Origin: Pontivivens nitratireducens
GTDB taxonomy: Bacteria > Pseudomonadota > Alphaproteobacteria > Rhodobacterales > Rhodobacteraceae
NCBI RefSeq assembly: GCF_014235845.1
Contig: NZ_JACJUQ010000005.1
Span: forward strand, 1-64,000
Direction of reading: 5' to 3'
DNA length: 64,000 nucleotides
Both the position numbers and the translations under genes were made by a program. How positions within the stretch are numbered: position 1 is the first letter of the stretch; every line of letters begins with the position of its first letter. The notes beneath the pieces were generated by a model, which searched no databases, was not told the DNA's origin, and saw only the letters and a program-made list of their open reading frames with translations. Positions 43,871 to 53,468 of this stretch are shown piece after piece.

Positions 43871-44701
43871 TCAACGATCAGGGTCGGGCGTGAAGGTCGA
43901 GAAATCGACCAACGTGCCAAGCATTTGCAGATAGGCGATCAGCGCGTCCATCTCGGACGTGCCCGGTAACCCGTCGAAATTGCGGACCTGTGCGCCCGGA
44001 TAACGTTCCAACAGCCCGTCGATGTCGCCGGTGGGATTGGTCTGGACCAGGAAATCCGCGCGGGCCGCGATCACCATATCCTCGGTATAGGGCACGCCGA
44101 CGCTGCGATGCGCTGACAGCAGATCTTCGATATGCGCGCCATTCAGGCGGGTATCGGCCAGGAAGGCGTATTTCGGCATCACGCTTTCCGGCACGACGGA
44201 TTGCGGGTCGGACAGGTGATCGACATGCCATTCGTCCGAATAGCGCCCGCCGATGCGCGCCAGATCGGGGCCTGTGCGTTTCGAGCCCCACTGGTGCGGG
44301 TGGTCATACATCGATTCCGCGGCCAGACTGTAATGGCCGTAGCGTTCGACCTCGTCCCGCATGGGGCGGATCATCTGCGAGTGGCAGGTATAGCACCCCT
44401 CGCGCACATAGATCTCGCGCCCCGCCAGTTCGAGCGGCGAATAGGGGCGCATCCCCTCGACGTCCTCGATGGTGTTTTCCAGCCAGAACAGCGGCGCGAT
44501 CTCAACGATGCCGCCGACGGTGACCACCGCGAAGCTGGCGATCAGCAGCAGGGTGGCGTTGCGCTCCAACCGCTGATGGAAGGATATGGTTGCCGTTTCG
44601 GGCGGCAACTGGTTGGGAACGTCGCCGGGTGCGTCCGACAAGGTCTTTACCTTGGGATCGTCCGCGGGATCGTAGTCGGGGTTGTGAGGGTCCTTGCTCA
44701 T
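43871..44701 (-). CDS. ccoO: cbb3 oxidase subunit II, monohaem cytochrome c
   Basis: A 276-residue subunit with one membrane anchor ([24 protein letters not shown], about 49-72) and a haem c site in [23 protein letters not shown], characteristic of CcoO/FixO. The axial methionine region is VMPKYAFL. The roughly 30-residue polar N terminus is a common variation. It follows ccoN by 4 bases. Confidence 0.96.
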   Translation of the reverse strand: MSKDPHNPDYDPADDPKVKTLSDAPGDVPNQLPPETATISFHQRLERNATLLLIASFAVVTVGGIVEIAPLFWLENTIEDVEGMRPYSPLELAGREIYVREGCYTCHSQMIRPMRDEVERYGHYSLAAESMYDHPHQWGSKRTGPDLARIGGRYSDEWHVDHLSDPQSVVPESVMPKYAFLADTRLNGAHIEDLLSAHRSVGVPYTEDMVIAARADFLVQTNPTGDIDGLLERYPGAQVRNFDGLPGTSEMDALIAYLQMLGTLVDFSTFTPDPDR

Positions 44702-44705
44702 GTTC

Positions 44706-46331
44706 TTACTCCGCAGGGGTGGCGATGGCAGCGGTGCGCGGCTCGCGGATGGTCATCCACATGTTCCAGACCATCAGCACACCGCCCGCCAGATAGAGCG
44801 CGCCACCCAGGGCCCGCACGACATACATCGGGAATTTCGCATCGACCGTGTCCGCGAAGGAGTTCACGAGGAAGCCGTTGGGATCGACCTCGCGCCACAT
44901 CAGGCCTTCCATGATGCCCGACACCCACATCGACGCGGCGTAGAGCACGATACCCACCGTCGCCAGCCAGAAATGGGCGTTGATCGCGGGGACCGAATAC
45001 ATCTCGCGCCGGCCCCACAGTTTGGGCGTCAGGAAATACAGCGCGCCAAAGGTGATCAGGCCGTTCCAGCCCAAAGCCCCCGAATGCACGTGACCGATGG
45101 TCCAGTCCGTGTAGTGCGACAGCGAGTTCACGGCGCGGATCGACATCATCGGGCCTTCGAACGTGCTCATCCCGTAAAAGGCCAGCGAGGCTACGAACAT
45201 CCGGATGATCGGATCGGTGCGGATCTTGTCCCAGGCGCCTTGCAGCGTCATCAGGCCGTTGATCATGCCACCCCACGAGGGCATCCACAGGATGATCGAG
45301 AACACCATCCCCAGCGTCGCGGCCCAGTCGGGCAGGGCGGTATAGTGCAGGTGGTGCGGTCCCGCCCAGATATACAGGAAGATCAGCGCCCAGAAGTGGA
45401 TGATGCTCAGCTTGTATGAATAGATCGGGCGGCCGGCCTGCTTGGGCACGAAATAGTACATCATGCCCAGAAAACCCGCCGTCAGGAAAAAACCGACCGC
45501 GTTGTGGCCGTACCACCATTGCGTCATCGCATCCTGCACACCGGCGAAGACCTGGACCGATTTTGACCCGAAAATGCTGACCGGAAGGGACAGGTTGTTG
45601 ACCACGTGCAGCATCGCGATCGTCACGATGAAGGCGAGGTAGAACCAGTTGGCGACGTAGATGTGACGCTCACGCCGACGCAGGATCGTGCCGAAGAACA
45701 CCGCCAGATAGGACAGCCAGACGATGGTCAGCCAGATGTCCACATACCATTCAGGCTCGGCATATTCCTTGGACTGGGTGGCGCCAAGGAGGTAGCCCGT
45801 GGCGGCCAGCACGATGAACATCTGATATCCCCAGAACACGAACCACGCCGTAGGTCCGCCCCACAGACGTGCGGCGCAGGTGCGCTGCACCACGTAGAAG
45901 GACGTCGCGATCAGCGCATTGCCGCCGAACGCGAAGATCACAGCCGAGGTGTGCAGCGGGCGCAGACGTCCGAAATTCGCATAGGGTTGCGCCCATTCGA
46001 TGTTCAGCGCCGGAAAGGCCAGCTGGAACGCGATAAACGTGCCGACCAGAAATCCGACGACCCCCCAGAACGCGGTGGCGATCACGCCCGCCCGGACGGG
46101 ACCGTCCATATAGCCGGTCGGTGCCTCGGGGGGCAGCACGGGGCCACCGCCCACCGGCAGGGATCTCAGGGTCCAGACGAACAGGCCTGCGGCCACCGTC
46201 ATGAAAATGAGTGCGTGCACCATATAGGCGACATCGCGTGACCAGCCGGCGGCCAGGGCTGCGAAAAACGCAATTGCGGCCAGCGCGATCAGCAGCAGGA
46301 CGCCCGAGGAGCCTCTGAGGTAATAGGACAT
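44706..46331 (-). CDS. ccoN: cbb3 oxidase subunit I, catalytic
   Basis: The 541-residue haem-copper subunit reduces O2 to water with high affinity. It has twelve or more membrane segments and typical CcoN motifs: [26 protein letters not shown]-like helix, [34 protein letters not shown] and [12 protein letters not shown]. The histidines for haem b, CuB and haem b3 can be placed in these stretches. An FNR box is centred 70 bases upstream of the start, fitting activation under low oxygen. Confidence 0.97.
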   Translation of the reverse strand: MSYYLRGSSGVLLLIALAAIAFFAALAAGWSRDVAYMVHALIFMTVAAGLFVWTLRSLPVGGGPVLPPEAPTGYMDGPVRAGVIATAFWGVVGFLVGTFIAFQLAFPALNIEWAQPYANFGRLRPLHTSAVIFAFGGNALIATSFYVVQRTCAARLWGGPTAWFVFWGYQMFIVLAATGYLLGATQSKEYAEPEWYVDIWLTIVWLSYLAVFFGTILRRRERHIYVANWFYLAFIVTIAMLHVVNNLSLPVSIFGSKSVQVFAGVQDAMTQWWYGHNAVGFFLTAGFLGMMYYFVPKQAGRPIYSYKLSIIHFWALIFLYIWAGPHHLHYTALPDWAATLGMVFSIILWMPSWGGMINGLMTLQGAWDKIRTDPIIRMFVASLAFYGMSTFEGPMMSIRAVNSLSHYTDWTIGHVHSGALGWNGLITFGALYFLTPKLWGRREMYSVPAINAHFWLATVGIVLYAASMWVSGIMEGLMWREVDPNGFLVNSFADTVDAKFPMYVVRALGGALYLAGGVLMVWNMWMTIREPRTAAIATPAE

Positions 46332-46394
46332 GCGGACGGGATCCCTTTCCGATGGAGTTCGGATCGGGCATCGCAGATGCGCGGGGCCTGCGCC

Positions 46395-46408
46395 TTGATT
46401 CAGGTCAA
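46395..46408 (-). promoter_or_regulatory. FNR box upstream of ccoN
   Basis: On the minus strand the site reads TTGAC-CTGA-ATCAA, one mismatch to the FNR consensus. It lies 64 bases upstream of the ccoN ATG, a spacing that allows class II activation by FnrL from a transcript start near 46360. Confidence 0.82.
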
Positions 46409-46424
46409 ACCGTTTGGAATTCGA

Positions 46425-47144
46425 TCAGGGGGCTGCGTCGATTTCAGCCTCAGCCTGCAGGGCGGCCAGATCGGCACATAAAATACCGCGGCGCCCCTCC
46501 AGCCCGATCAGGCCGTCGCGGCGCAGGGCGGTCATCTGCCGGCTGACGGTTTCGATGGTCAGGCCCAGATAGATCGCCATCGCCTCTCGCGTCAGGGGCA
46601 ATTCGGCGCGTATGGGATGCACGTCCGTTGCGGTGCGGCGCAGGATGTTGACCAGCAGGCTGGCGACTTTCTCCCGCGCGGTCTTGCGCCCCAGAACCAT
46701 CATCCACTCGCGGGCGGCATCCAGTTCGTCCAGCGACATTTTCAGCAGGCGTTCCATGACATGCGGCGTGTCGCGAACCAGTTGCTGGAATTCCGCGCGC
46801 CGGAACAGGCAGAAGGTCACATCGGTGGCGGCGACGATCTGATACGCGGCACGGTCGCGATCATGCCGTCCGACGAAATCCGACGGCAGCAGCAGACCGA
46901 CCATCTGCGTGCGCCCATCCTCCATCGAGCGGGTCAGTGTGGCGCAGCCTGATACAATGGACCCGACGAAGGGCAGAACGTCACCCTCCATCACGATGGT
47001 CTGTCCGACCCGCCAGCTGCGATAGGTCTTCATCCGTTCCAGCCGCAACAATTCATCGTCCTCGCAGGTCGCGCAGATGGCGCGGTGGCGGATCGGGCAG
47101 GCCGAACAGCTGGGCGCGGCGAGGGAGAGGTCGATACGGGTCAT
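46425..47144 (-). CDS. fnrL: FnrL-type anaerobic regulator
   Basis: A 239-residue Crp/Fnr protein with N-terminal cysteines (CSACPIRHRAICATC, four cysteines) that can hold an oxygen-sensitive 4Fe-4S cluster, a cyclic-nucleotide-fold core (about 40-130) and a helix-turn-helix with ETVSRQ, the residues that read TTGAT sites. The cbb3 genes beside it each have such a site, so it is their likely activator. Starts at 47144 or 47153 are possible; I prefer 47144. A perfect FNR box covers its own start region. Confidence 0.92.
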   Translation of the reverse strand: MTRIDLSLAAPSCSACPIRHRAICATCEDDELLRLERMKTYRSWRVGQTIVMEGDVLPFVGSIVSGCATLTRSMEDGRTQMVGLLLPSDFVGRHDRDRAAYQIVAATDVTFCLFRRAEFQQLVRDTPHVMERLLKMSLDELDAAREWMMVLGRKTAREKVASLLVNILRRTATDVHPIRAELPLTREAMAIYLGLTIETVSRQMTALRRDGLIGLEGRRGILCADLAALQAEAEIDAAP

Positions 47145-47164
47145 GCCGCACATCTACACACCAG

Positions 47165-47178
47165 TTGATCGACATCAA
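47165..47178 (-). promoter_or_regulatory. Perfect FNR box just upstream of fnrL
   Basis: TTGAT-GTCG-ATCAA on the minus strand matches the consensus with no mismatch. Its centre is only 27 bases from the 47144 start, too close for activation of this gene at the normal -41.5 position, so self-repression is the likely effect. Confidence 0.85.
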
Positions 47179-47345
47179 GGCGCGACGCTCAAACATCTGC
47201 TCCGGCCTGTCGAATCGTGCGGAACGTGACCCCGAGAACACGCGATTCGTTTTCCTGTCAGCGGGCAGCGAGAAATATGAAAACTGTCCACACCAGCGTG
47301 ACGTGGGACTGCAACGGCGGACATCCGTGGCGCAGGCCGCCTGAC

Positions 47346-47376
47346 AAAAGGGGCGGAGGCGCGAAGATCACGCCCC
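47346..47376 (-). terminator. Probable terminator of puuA
   Basis: On the minus strand GGGGCG (47376-47371) can pair with CGCCCC (47355-47350) followed by TTTT, 12 bases past the puuA stop. The 15-base loop has some further pairing. Strength is uncertain. Confidence 0.55.
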
Positions 47377-47388
47377 GGCCCGAAATCG

Positions 47389-48786
47389 CTACACGTTCAG
47401 CAGAAGATGCTGCCGCTCCCAGGGGGAGATGACTTGCATGAACTGGTCGTGCTCCGTCCGTTTCACGGCCGTGAACGTATCCACGAAATAATCGCCCAAC
47501 ACGTTGCGCAACTCCACGCTTTCGTCCAGCGCGACGATGGCGTCCAGCAGCGAGGTGGGCAGATCGCGGTCGCGGCTGTAGCTGTTGCCCTTGACCCGGA
47601 CCCGCGGCTTGATCTCCTCGGTCAGGCCCAGATATCCGCAGGCCAGCGTTGCGGCCAGCGCGAGGTAGGGGTTGGCGTCCGCACCCGCGACCCGGTTTTC
47701 CACGCGGCGCGCGGCGGGGGTGGCGCGGGGGCTGCGCAGGCCGGTTGTCCGGTTGTCCTCGCCCCAGTCCAGATTGATCGGGGCCGACCAGCCCGGAATC
47801 AGGCGGCGGTAGGAGTTCACGTAAGGCGCGACCAGCGCCGTGGCCGCATGGAAATGCCCCTGCTGACCGCCGACAAAGGCATCGTGCAGCGCCGTCGCCT
47901 TTCCATCCGGGCCGGAAAAGATGTTGTTGCCGTTCACGTCCGTCACGCTCATGTGGATATGCATCGCGGAGCCGACCTGATTGCCATACGGCTTCGCCAT
48001 GAAGGTCGCGTAGGAGCCGCAGCGCAGGGCGGCCTCGCGGATCAGACGCTTGAACAGGAACACCTCGTCGGCCAGCCGCACCGGATCGCCGTGGATCATG
48101 TTGATTTCCAGCTGGGCGGGTCCGGCCTCCTGAATGATGGTGTCGATGGCCAGGTTCTGTGCGTCGGCGTAATCGTAGATCAGCTCGATCACCTCGTCGT
48201 ATTCATCCACCGCAGACAAGGAAAACGCCTGATTGCCGGTGGACTGACGCCCCGATCGGCCGACGGGCGGCTCCAACGGATAGTCGGGATCGTGGTTCGG
48301 TTTGACCAGATAGAATTCGATCTCGGGCGCTACGATCGGATACCAGCCACGCTCGTTATAAAGGCTCACCACCCGTTGCAGCACCTGACGCGGGGCGAGG
48401 CCGAACGCCTTGCCATCCTCGGTCTGGGCGTCATGCATGATCTGAAGCGAGCGGTCGTTGGCCCATGGCACGGCCCGGATGGCACCGTAATCGGGTGTCA
48501 GCACCAGATCCGGATCGGTATAGAGTTGCGGACCGACTTCCTCGGTGTAATCGCCGTTGATGGTGGCGAAGAAGGTGGACATCGGCAGACGCAGGCCAGG
48601 CTCACGCAGGAATTTCGCCGCCGGCATCACCTTGCCGCGTGCAATTCCGGCCAGATCGGGAATGACGCATTCGATTTCCTCGACCCGGTGTTCGCGGATC
48701 CACTGGCGAAGCTGATCCAGCGCGTCGGGTGCATCGCCGTCGATGTTGGGGGACTCGGTAAGGCTGAGCGGATTGCGCGGTTGCAT
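47389..48786 (-). CDS. puuA: Gamma-glutamylpolyamine synthetase (PuuA-like, glutamine synthetase family)
   Basis: A 465-residue member of the glutamine synthetase family. It has the N-terminal beta-grasp part (VEEIECVIPDLAGIARGKVMP), the ATP/metal residues in IVAPEIEFYL, QLEINMIHGDP and GSAMHIHMSV, and the RSPRATPAARRVENRVAGADANPYLA-type end. Biosynthetic GlnA has a tyrosine adenylylation loop not visible here. It ligates glutamate to putrescine or another amine, the first step in polyamine breakdown. It diverges from potFGHI, which imports polyamines, so the pair makes sense together. Confidence 0.88.
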   Translation of the reverse strand: MQPRNPLSLTESPNIDGDAPDALDQLRQWIREHRVEEIECVIPDLAGIARGKVMPAAKFLREPGLRLPMSTFFATINGDYTEEVGPQLYTDPDLVLTPDYGAIRAVPWANDRSLQIMHDAQTEDGKAFGLAPRQVLQRVVSLYNERGWYPIVAPEIEFYLVKPNHDPDYPLEPPVGRSGRQSTGNQAFSLSAVDEYDEVIELIYDYADAQNLAIDTIIQEAGPAQLEINMIHGDPVRLADEVFLFKRLIREAALRCGSYATFMAKPYGNQVGSAMHIHMSVTDVNGNNIFSGPDGKATALHDAFVGGQQGHFHAATALVAPYVNSYRRLIPGWSAPINLDWGEDNRTTGLRSPRATPAARRVENRVAGADANPYLALAATLACGYLGLTEEIKPRVRVKGNSYSRDRDLPTSLLDAIVALDESVELRNVLGDYFVDTFTAVKRTEHDQFMQVISPWERQHLLLNV

Positions 48787-48931
48787 TGTAAGGCTCCTGA
48801 AGCGTTGCGTTTACTGGCTAACATGGCCGCGATACGCGCGGTAGTGGGTCCGTGCGACGAAAGCTCTTCCCAAGCCGCGAACATGCTGCATATGCTCAAA
48901 CCAAGCGAGAACGCCAACTGAGGAGTGCACC

Positions 48932-50035
48932 ATGCTCAAGACCAAGCTGACCGCCACCACGGCCCTTGCCGCACTGGCGCTGACGGTCCCGGCCGCGCTG
49001 ATGGCGCAGGACCGGGTGCTCAACATCTACAACTGGTCGGACTATATCGCCGAGGACACCATCGCGAAATTCGAGGAAGAATTCGACGTGACGGTCAACT
49101 ACGACGTGTATGACGGCAACGAGGTGCTGGAGGCCCGGTTGTTCGCCGGAAATACCGGGTTCGACATCGTGGTGCCGACATCGGATTTTCTGCGCAGACA
49201 GGTTTTGGCGGGCATCTATCAGCCGCTCGATTATTCCAAGCTGCCCAATGCCGAAAACATGGATCCCGACCTGATGGCGGCCGCTGCGGTCTATGACGCG
49301 GATAACGCCCATTCCGTGATCTACATGTGGGGCACCACCGGCATCGGCTACAACACCGCAATGATCGAGGAACGGCTGGGCGCGGACGCGCCGACCGACA
49401 GCTGGGACATGGTGTTCGACCCGGAGGTAATCTCGCAACTGGCCGATTGCGGCGTCACCATGCTGGACGCCCCGACGGAGATGCTGCCCGCCGCGATGAA
49501 TTACCTCGGCCTCGACCCGAGATCGACCGATACCGACGATCTGGAAGCAGGGGCGGAGCTGCTGGCCTCGATCCGGCCTTATGTGCGTTATTTCCACTCG
49601 TCCCAGTACATTTCCGATCTGGCGAACGGCGATGTCTGCCTGTCTGTCGGTTGGTCCGGTGACGTGTTCCAGGCGCTCTATCGTGCGGAGGAGGCTGAAA
49701 ACGGGGTTGAAATCGCCTACGTGATTCCGTCCGAAGGCGCCTTGCAATGGTTCGACATGATGGCGATCCCCGCCGATGCGCCGAACCCCGATCTGGCGCA
49801 TGAGTTCATCAACTTCGTGATGCGCCCGGACATCACCGCCGATATCACCAACTACGTCTGGTATGCCAACGGCAACGCCGCGTCGCTGGAACTGGTGGAC
49901 CCCGAAATCACCGGCGATCCCGGAATCTTCCCGACGGAGGCCGCGAAGGACCGTCTGTGGGCCTCTGAAGTCTATGACGCGCGGACCGACCGGACGATCA
50001 ACCGTCTGTGGACCACCGTCAAGACGGGCGAGTGA
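48932..50035 (+). CDS. potF: Putrescine-type ABC transporter substrate-binding protein
   Basis: A 367-residue PotF/PotD-like protein with a signal peptide ending ALMAQ (residues 1-26). Conserved blocks include VLNIYNWSDYIAEDTIAKFEEE, GFDIVVPTSDFL, YMWGTTGIGYN, CLSVGWSGDVFQA and AHEFINFVMRPDITADITNYV. NWSDYI is the usual polyamine-binding start. GAGGAG precedes the ATG. It is the first gene of potFGHI and is 145 bases from the divergent puuA. Confidence 0.93.
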   Translation: MLKTKLTATTALAALALTVPAALMAQDRVLNIYNWSDYIAEDTIAKFEEEFDVTVNYDVYDGNEVLEARLFAGNTGFDIVVPTSDFLRRQVLAGIYQPLDYSKLPNAENMDPDLMAAAAVYDADNAHSVIYMWGTTGIGYNTAMIEERLGADAPTDSWDMVFDPEVISQLADCGVTMLDAPTEMLPAAMNYLGLDPRSTDTDDLEAGAELLASIRPYVRYFHSSQYISDLANGDVCLSVGWSGDVFQALYRAEEAENGVEIAYVIPSEGALQWFDMMAIPADAPNPDLAHEFINFVMRPDITADITNYVWYANGNAASLELVDPEITGDPGIFPTEAAKDRLWASEVYDARTDRTINRLWTTVKTGE

Positions 50036-51120
50036 TCGCGGTGCCGACGCAGGACGAACCGTTCCTGCGCATCCGCAATGTGGTGAAGGAATTCGACGGC
50101 GTGCGCGCCGTCGATGACCTGTCGATCGACATCCATCGAAAGGAATTGTTCTGCCTGCTGGGCGGCTCCGGTTCGGGAAAATCCACCCTGCTGCGCATGT
50201 TGGCAGGCTTCGAACTCCCGACCTCCGGCTCGATCGAGATCGAAGGCCGCGACATGGTCGGCATCGACCCGGCGGACCGGCCCGTGAACATGATGTTTCA
50301 GAGCTATGCCCTGTTCCCCCACATGAACGTTGCAAACAACATCGCCTACGGACTTCGCCGGATGGGTATGGGCCGCGCGGAGCGGGAGGCGCGTGTGCGC
50401 GAGATGTTGCGCCTCGTACGGATGGAAGGTTTCGCCACGCGCAAACCGCACCAGATGTCGGGCGGGCAACGCCAGCGGGTCGCCCTGGCACGGGCGCTGG
50501 CCCGGGGACCGAAACTGCTGTTGCTGGATGAACCGTTGAGCGCGCTGGACCGCAAGCTGCGTGAGGAAACGCAGTTTGAATTGATGGATATCTTCGACAA
50601 GACCGGCACCACCTTCGTCGTCGTCACCCACGATCAGGAGGAAGCGATGACGCTGGCCACCCGGATCGGCGTGATGGACAGGGGCCAACTGGTGCAGGTG
50701 GACACGCCGCGCCGCATCTACGAATTCCCGCGCAACAGGATGATCGCCGATTTCGTCGGCAACGTGAACATGCTGGAGGCGACCGTCAGGGGAATGGACG
50801 GTGATCGGGTCCGGCTGGATTGCCCCGCCATCGGGCAGCAGGTTCTGGCCGCCTGCGAGGGAACCCCGCCCGAGGTGGGTACACCTGTCACGCTGGCAAT
50901 CCGGCCGGAGAAGATCACCCTCGGCACCGGGTTTCCTGCAGTGGTCGAGGATTACGCCTATCGCGGCGACGTCACCCGCTATCGCCTGACACTGCCGGGG
51001 GGCGGCACGCTGGACGTAACCCGCCCTAACCGGTTCCGCGAGGGGGAGGGCGACATCACCTGGGACACCCCCGTCCTGTTCGACTTCGCACCCGAGGGTG
51101 CCGTGGTGCTGCGCGAATGA
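50032..51120 (+). CDS. potG: Putrescine-type ABC transporter ATP-binding protein
   Basis: A 362-residue ATPase with GGSGSGKST, VNMMFQSYALFPHMNV, LSGGQ-like MSGGQRQRVALAR, LLLLDEPLSALD and VVTHDQEEAM, then a TOBE domain (about 285-355). The GTG start at 50032 overlaps the potF stop (GTGA), giving coupling; a longer frame from 50008 runs inside potF. A 115-base gap with a long hairpin follows before potH, the only break in an otherwise tight operon. Confidence 0.92.
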   Translation: MIAVPTQDEPFLRIRNVVKEFDGVRAVDDLSIDIHRKELFCLLGGSGSGKSTLLRMLAGFELPTSGSIEIEGRDMVGIDPADRPVNMMFQSYALFPHMNVANNIAYGLRRMGMGRAEREARVREMLRLVRMEGFATRKPHQMSGGQRQRVALARALARGPKLLLLDEPLSALDRKLREETQFELMDIFDKTGTTFVVVTHDQEEAMTLATRIGVMDRGQLVQVDTPRRIYEFPRNRMIADFVGNVNMLEATVRGMDGDRVRLDCPAIGQQVLAACEGTPPEVGTPVTLAIRPEKITLGTGFPAVVEDYAYRGDVTRYRLTLPGGGTLDVTRPNRFREGEGDITWDTPVLFDFAPEGAVVLRE

Positions 51121-51168
51121 GCGGGCATCGGATGAGCGGGAACCGGATCATTTCGCGCTGTCGCGCGA

Positions 51169-51218
51169 GGATATTTGCAGGACAGAAGAGGGCCGCTTTC
51201 TTCTGTCTTGAAATATCC
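51169..51218. repeat. Long imperfect inverted repeat between potG and potH
   Basis: ggatattt...acagaaga (51169-51189) is mirrored by tcttctgt...aaatatcc (51199-51218), with a small internal mismatch (5 bases on one side, 4 on the other) and a 9-base loop. The left arm starts in GAGGATATTTGCAGGACAGA-like sequence, a form I associate with dispersed intergenic repeats of Rhodobacteraceae. It can fold in the transcript and may tune potH/potI levels. Confidence 0.65.
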
Positions 51219-51235
51219 ATTTCGGATCCACCCCG

Positions 51236-52189
51236 ATGAGCGAACCGGTGGAGGGCATCACGGACGTGACCGTCAGTGACATGGCAGGGGCGAAGCCCCG
51301 GCGCAGGCTGGGCGGCGGTTGGGGCAAGAGGCTGGTGATCGGCGTGCCGTTCCTCTGGCTGCTGCTGTTCTTTCTGATTCCGTTCGGCATCGTCTTTCTG
51401 GTGTCGCTGGGCAGTCCGCAGTTCAGCGTGCCGCCCTATTCGGCCGCTTTCGAGTTCGACGGCTGGTGGCCGCGCTTCGTCGGGTCGTTGGGCAATTACG
51501 TCTTTCTGACCGAGGACGATCTGTACTGGCGGGCCTATCTCGGCTCGGTGAAGATCGCGGCGGGCGCGACATTCCTGTGCCTGCTGGTCGCATGGCCGAT
51601 GGCGTGGATGATCGCGCGGGCCGAACCCGCACGGCGCAATCTGTTGTTGATGCTGGTGATCCTGCCGTTCTGGACATCGTCACTGTTGCGGATCTATGCG
51701 CTGATGGGAATGTTGCGGCAGGGCGGTATCATCAATTCCGTTCTGATCTGGGCCGGTGTCATAGATCAACCGATCCAGATGATGCAGACGGATTTTGCCG
51801 TCTATCTGACCATCGTGTTTACCTATCTGCCCTTGATGGTGCTGCCCCTCTATTCCACGCTGGAGAAGCTCGACGGCGCGTTGCTGGAGGCATCCGCCGA
51901 TCTGGGGGCCTCGAAATTCGCGACATTCTGCACCGTGACCTTGCCCCTGAGCGCACCGGGCATCGTCGCGGGGTGCCTGCTGGTGTTCATTCCGGCGGTG
52001 GGGGAGTTCGTGATCCCCGATCTGATGGGCGCTCAGGATTCCCCGATGATCGGAAATGTCCTGTGGGGTGAGTTCACGCGCAACCGCGACTGGCCCGTCG
52101 CCAGCGCGGTGGCCATCGCGATGCTGGCATTGCTGGTCATACCGTTCATGCTGCTGCGCTCCTCCCCGGCGCTGCGTGAGGAGGCGTGA
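51236..52189 (+). CDS. potH: Putrescine-type ABC transporter permease, PotH
   Basis: A 317-residue permease with six membrane segments, starting with the anchor LVIGVPFLWLLLFFLIPFGIVFLVSL. The EAA loop is EASADLGASKFATFCTVTLPLSAPG. The polar N-terminal 30 residues are typical. It overlaps potI by 4 bases (ATGA). It forms the pore with PotI. Confidence 0.92.
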   Translation: MSEPVEGITDVTVSDMAGAKPRRRLGGGWGKRLVIGVPFLWLLLFFLIPFGIVFLVSLGSPQFSVPPYSAAFEFDGWWPRFVGSLGNYVFLTEDDLYWRAYLGSVKIAAGATFLCLLVAWPMAWMIARAEPARRNLLLMLVILPFWTSSLLRIYALMGMLRQGGIINSVLIWAGVIDQPIQMMQTDFAVYLTIVFTYLPLMVLPLYSTLEKLDGALLEASADLGASKFATFCTVTLPLSAPGIVAGCLLVFIPAVGEFVIPDLMGAQDSPMIGNVLWGEFTRNRDWPVASAVAIAMLALLVIPFMLLRSSPALREEA

Positions 52190-52989
52190 TGTTGAGGTTT
52201 CTGGCGATCCTTGGTTTCGCGCTGCTCTACGTGCCGCTGGCGATCCTTGTGATCTATTCGTTCAACGCCAGCCAGCTGGTCAGCGTCTGGGGTGGGTGGT
52301 CCACCAGGTGGTATGTCGAGTTGTGGTCCAACGAAGCTGTGCTGGACGCGGCCGTCGTCTCGCTGCAAGTGGCGGTGCTGTCCGCGACAGTGGGCACGGC
52401 GTTCGGCACGGTGATCGGCTATGTCCTGTCACGGTTCGGCGGGTTTCGTCTGCGCATCCTGTTCACCGCGATGGCCACGGCGCCCATCGTGATGCCCGAG
52501 GTCGTGACGGGCCTCTCGCTGTTGTTGCTGTTCATCACGATGGAGCAATGGTTCGGCTGGCCCGAGGGGCGGTCGATCCTGACCATCGTGATCGCGCACG
52601 CGACCTTCGGCATGGCCTTCGTCGCGGTGGTCATTCAGGCGCGTCTGGCCGGGTTCGACAAGAGCATCGAGGAAGCCGCCCGGGATCTGGGCGCACGTCC
52701 GCTGCGAATATTCGTCGGGATCACCCTGCCGGTGATCGCGCCGGCGGTGATTTCCGGCTGGTTGCTGGCATTCACCTTGTCGCTGGACGATCTGGTCATC
52801 GCGAGCTTCGTCAGCGGGCAGGGGTCCTCCACCCTGCCGATGGTGATCTACTCCAAGGTCCGGCTGGGTGTCAGCCCGGATGTGAACGCGCTGGGCACCA
52901 TCGTGATCGCCATCGTCGGCGTGGGGCTGGTTGTGGGCATGCAAATCATGCGCCGGGCAGAGGCGCGCCGGAAACGGGGGCAGGATTGA
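52186..52989 (+). CDS. potI: Putrescine-type ABC transporter permease, PotI
   Basis: A 267-residue permease with six membrane segments (AILGFALLYVPLAILVIYSFN is the first) and the EAA loop EEAARDLGARPLRIFVGITLPVIAP. The sequence LAFTLSLDDLVIASFVSG is a PotI/PotC hallmark. It ends potFGHI; an acetyltransferase gene starts one base after its stop and may share the message. Confidence 0.92.
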   Translation: MMLRFLAILGFALLYVPLAILVIYSFNASQLVSVWGGWSTRWYVELWSNEAVLDAAVVSLQVAVLSATVGTAFGTVIGYVLSRFGGFRLRILFTAMATAPIVMPEVVTGLSLLLLFITMEQWFGWPEGRSILTIVIAHATFGMAFVAVVIQARLAGFDKSIEEAARDLGARPLRIFVGITLPVIAPAVISGWLLAFTLSLDDLVIASFVSGQGSSTLPMVIYSKVRLGVSPDVNALGTIVIAIVGVGLVVGMQIMRRAEARRKRGQD

Positions 52990-52990
52990 A

Positions 52991-53407
52991 ATGAGGATCA
53001 CCCTCGATTCCGCCCCACCCACCGCGCGCGAAGCCTTCGCCCTGCGTGAAACTACCGGCTGGCCCATGCCGAGCGTGGAGCGGTTGGCCAGCGCGCTGGA
53101 TGCTTCCTGCGCGCATGTGACCGCGCGCGACGAAGCCGGGAGCCTGATCGGAATGGCGCGCGCGGTCGGGGACGGGGCGCTGAACCTCTATATTCAGGAT
53201 GTGATGGTCCATCCCGACATGCGCGGTTGCGGGATCGCCCGCGATATGGTGGCCAACCTGCTGGCACGGCTGCAATCGCAGGTGCAGCCGATGACGACCA
53301 TCGGTCTGCTGGCAGTGGACGGGTTGGAGCCATTCTATGAAAGCCTTGGCTTCACACGTCGGCCCAATGGGCAATTCGGCGCCGGAATGATGCTGTTTAC
53401 GCAATAG
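52991..53407 (+). CDS. GNAT family N-acetyltransferase
   Basis: A 138-residue GNAT protein with DEAGSLIGMARAVGDG, the acetyl-CoA motif VHPDMRGCGIARDMV (R-x-x-G-x-A variant) and a C-terminal LEPFYESLGFTRRP. The acceptor is not evident. It begins one base after potI, so linkage to the polyamine operon makes a polyamine or related amine a candidate acceptor, but this is inference only. The ATG is preferred over longer frames inside potI. Confidence 0.82.
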   Translation: MRITLDSAPPTAREAFALRETTGWPMPSVERLASALDASCAHVTARDEAGSLIGMARAVGDGALNLYIQDVMVHPDMRGCGIARDMVANLLARLQSQVQPMTTIGLLAVDGLEPFYESLGFTRRPNGQFGAGMMLFTQ

Positions 53408-53468
53408 GCCACGCTTGAACTGACAGGAACCGCGCGGTAAGCACTTTTCAAAGCGTGGAGGGATTTCT

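Noticed and set aside
46937-47432. Open frames on the plus strand around the fnrL start and the gap to puuA
   Set aside because: They overlap fnrL or lack ribosome sites. The gap is better explained by the FNR box and the puuA terminator.
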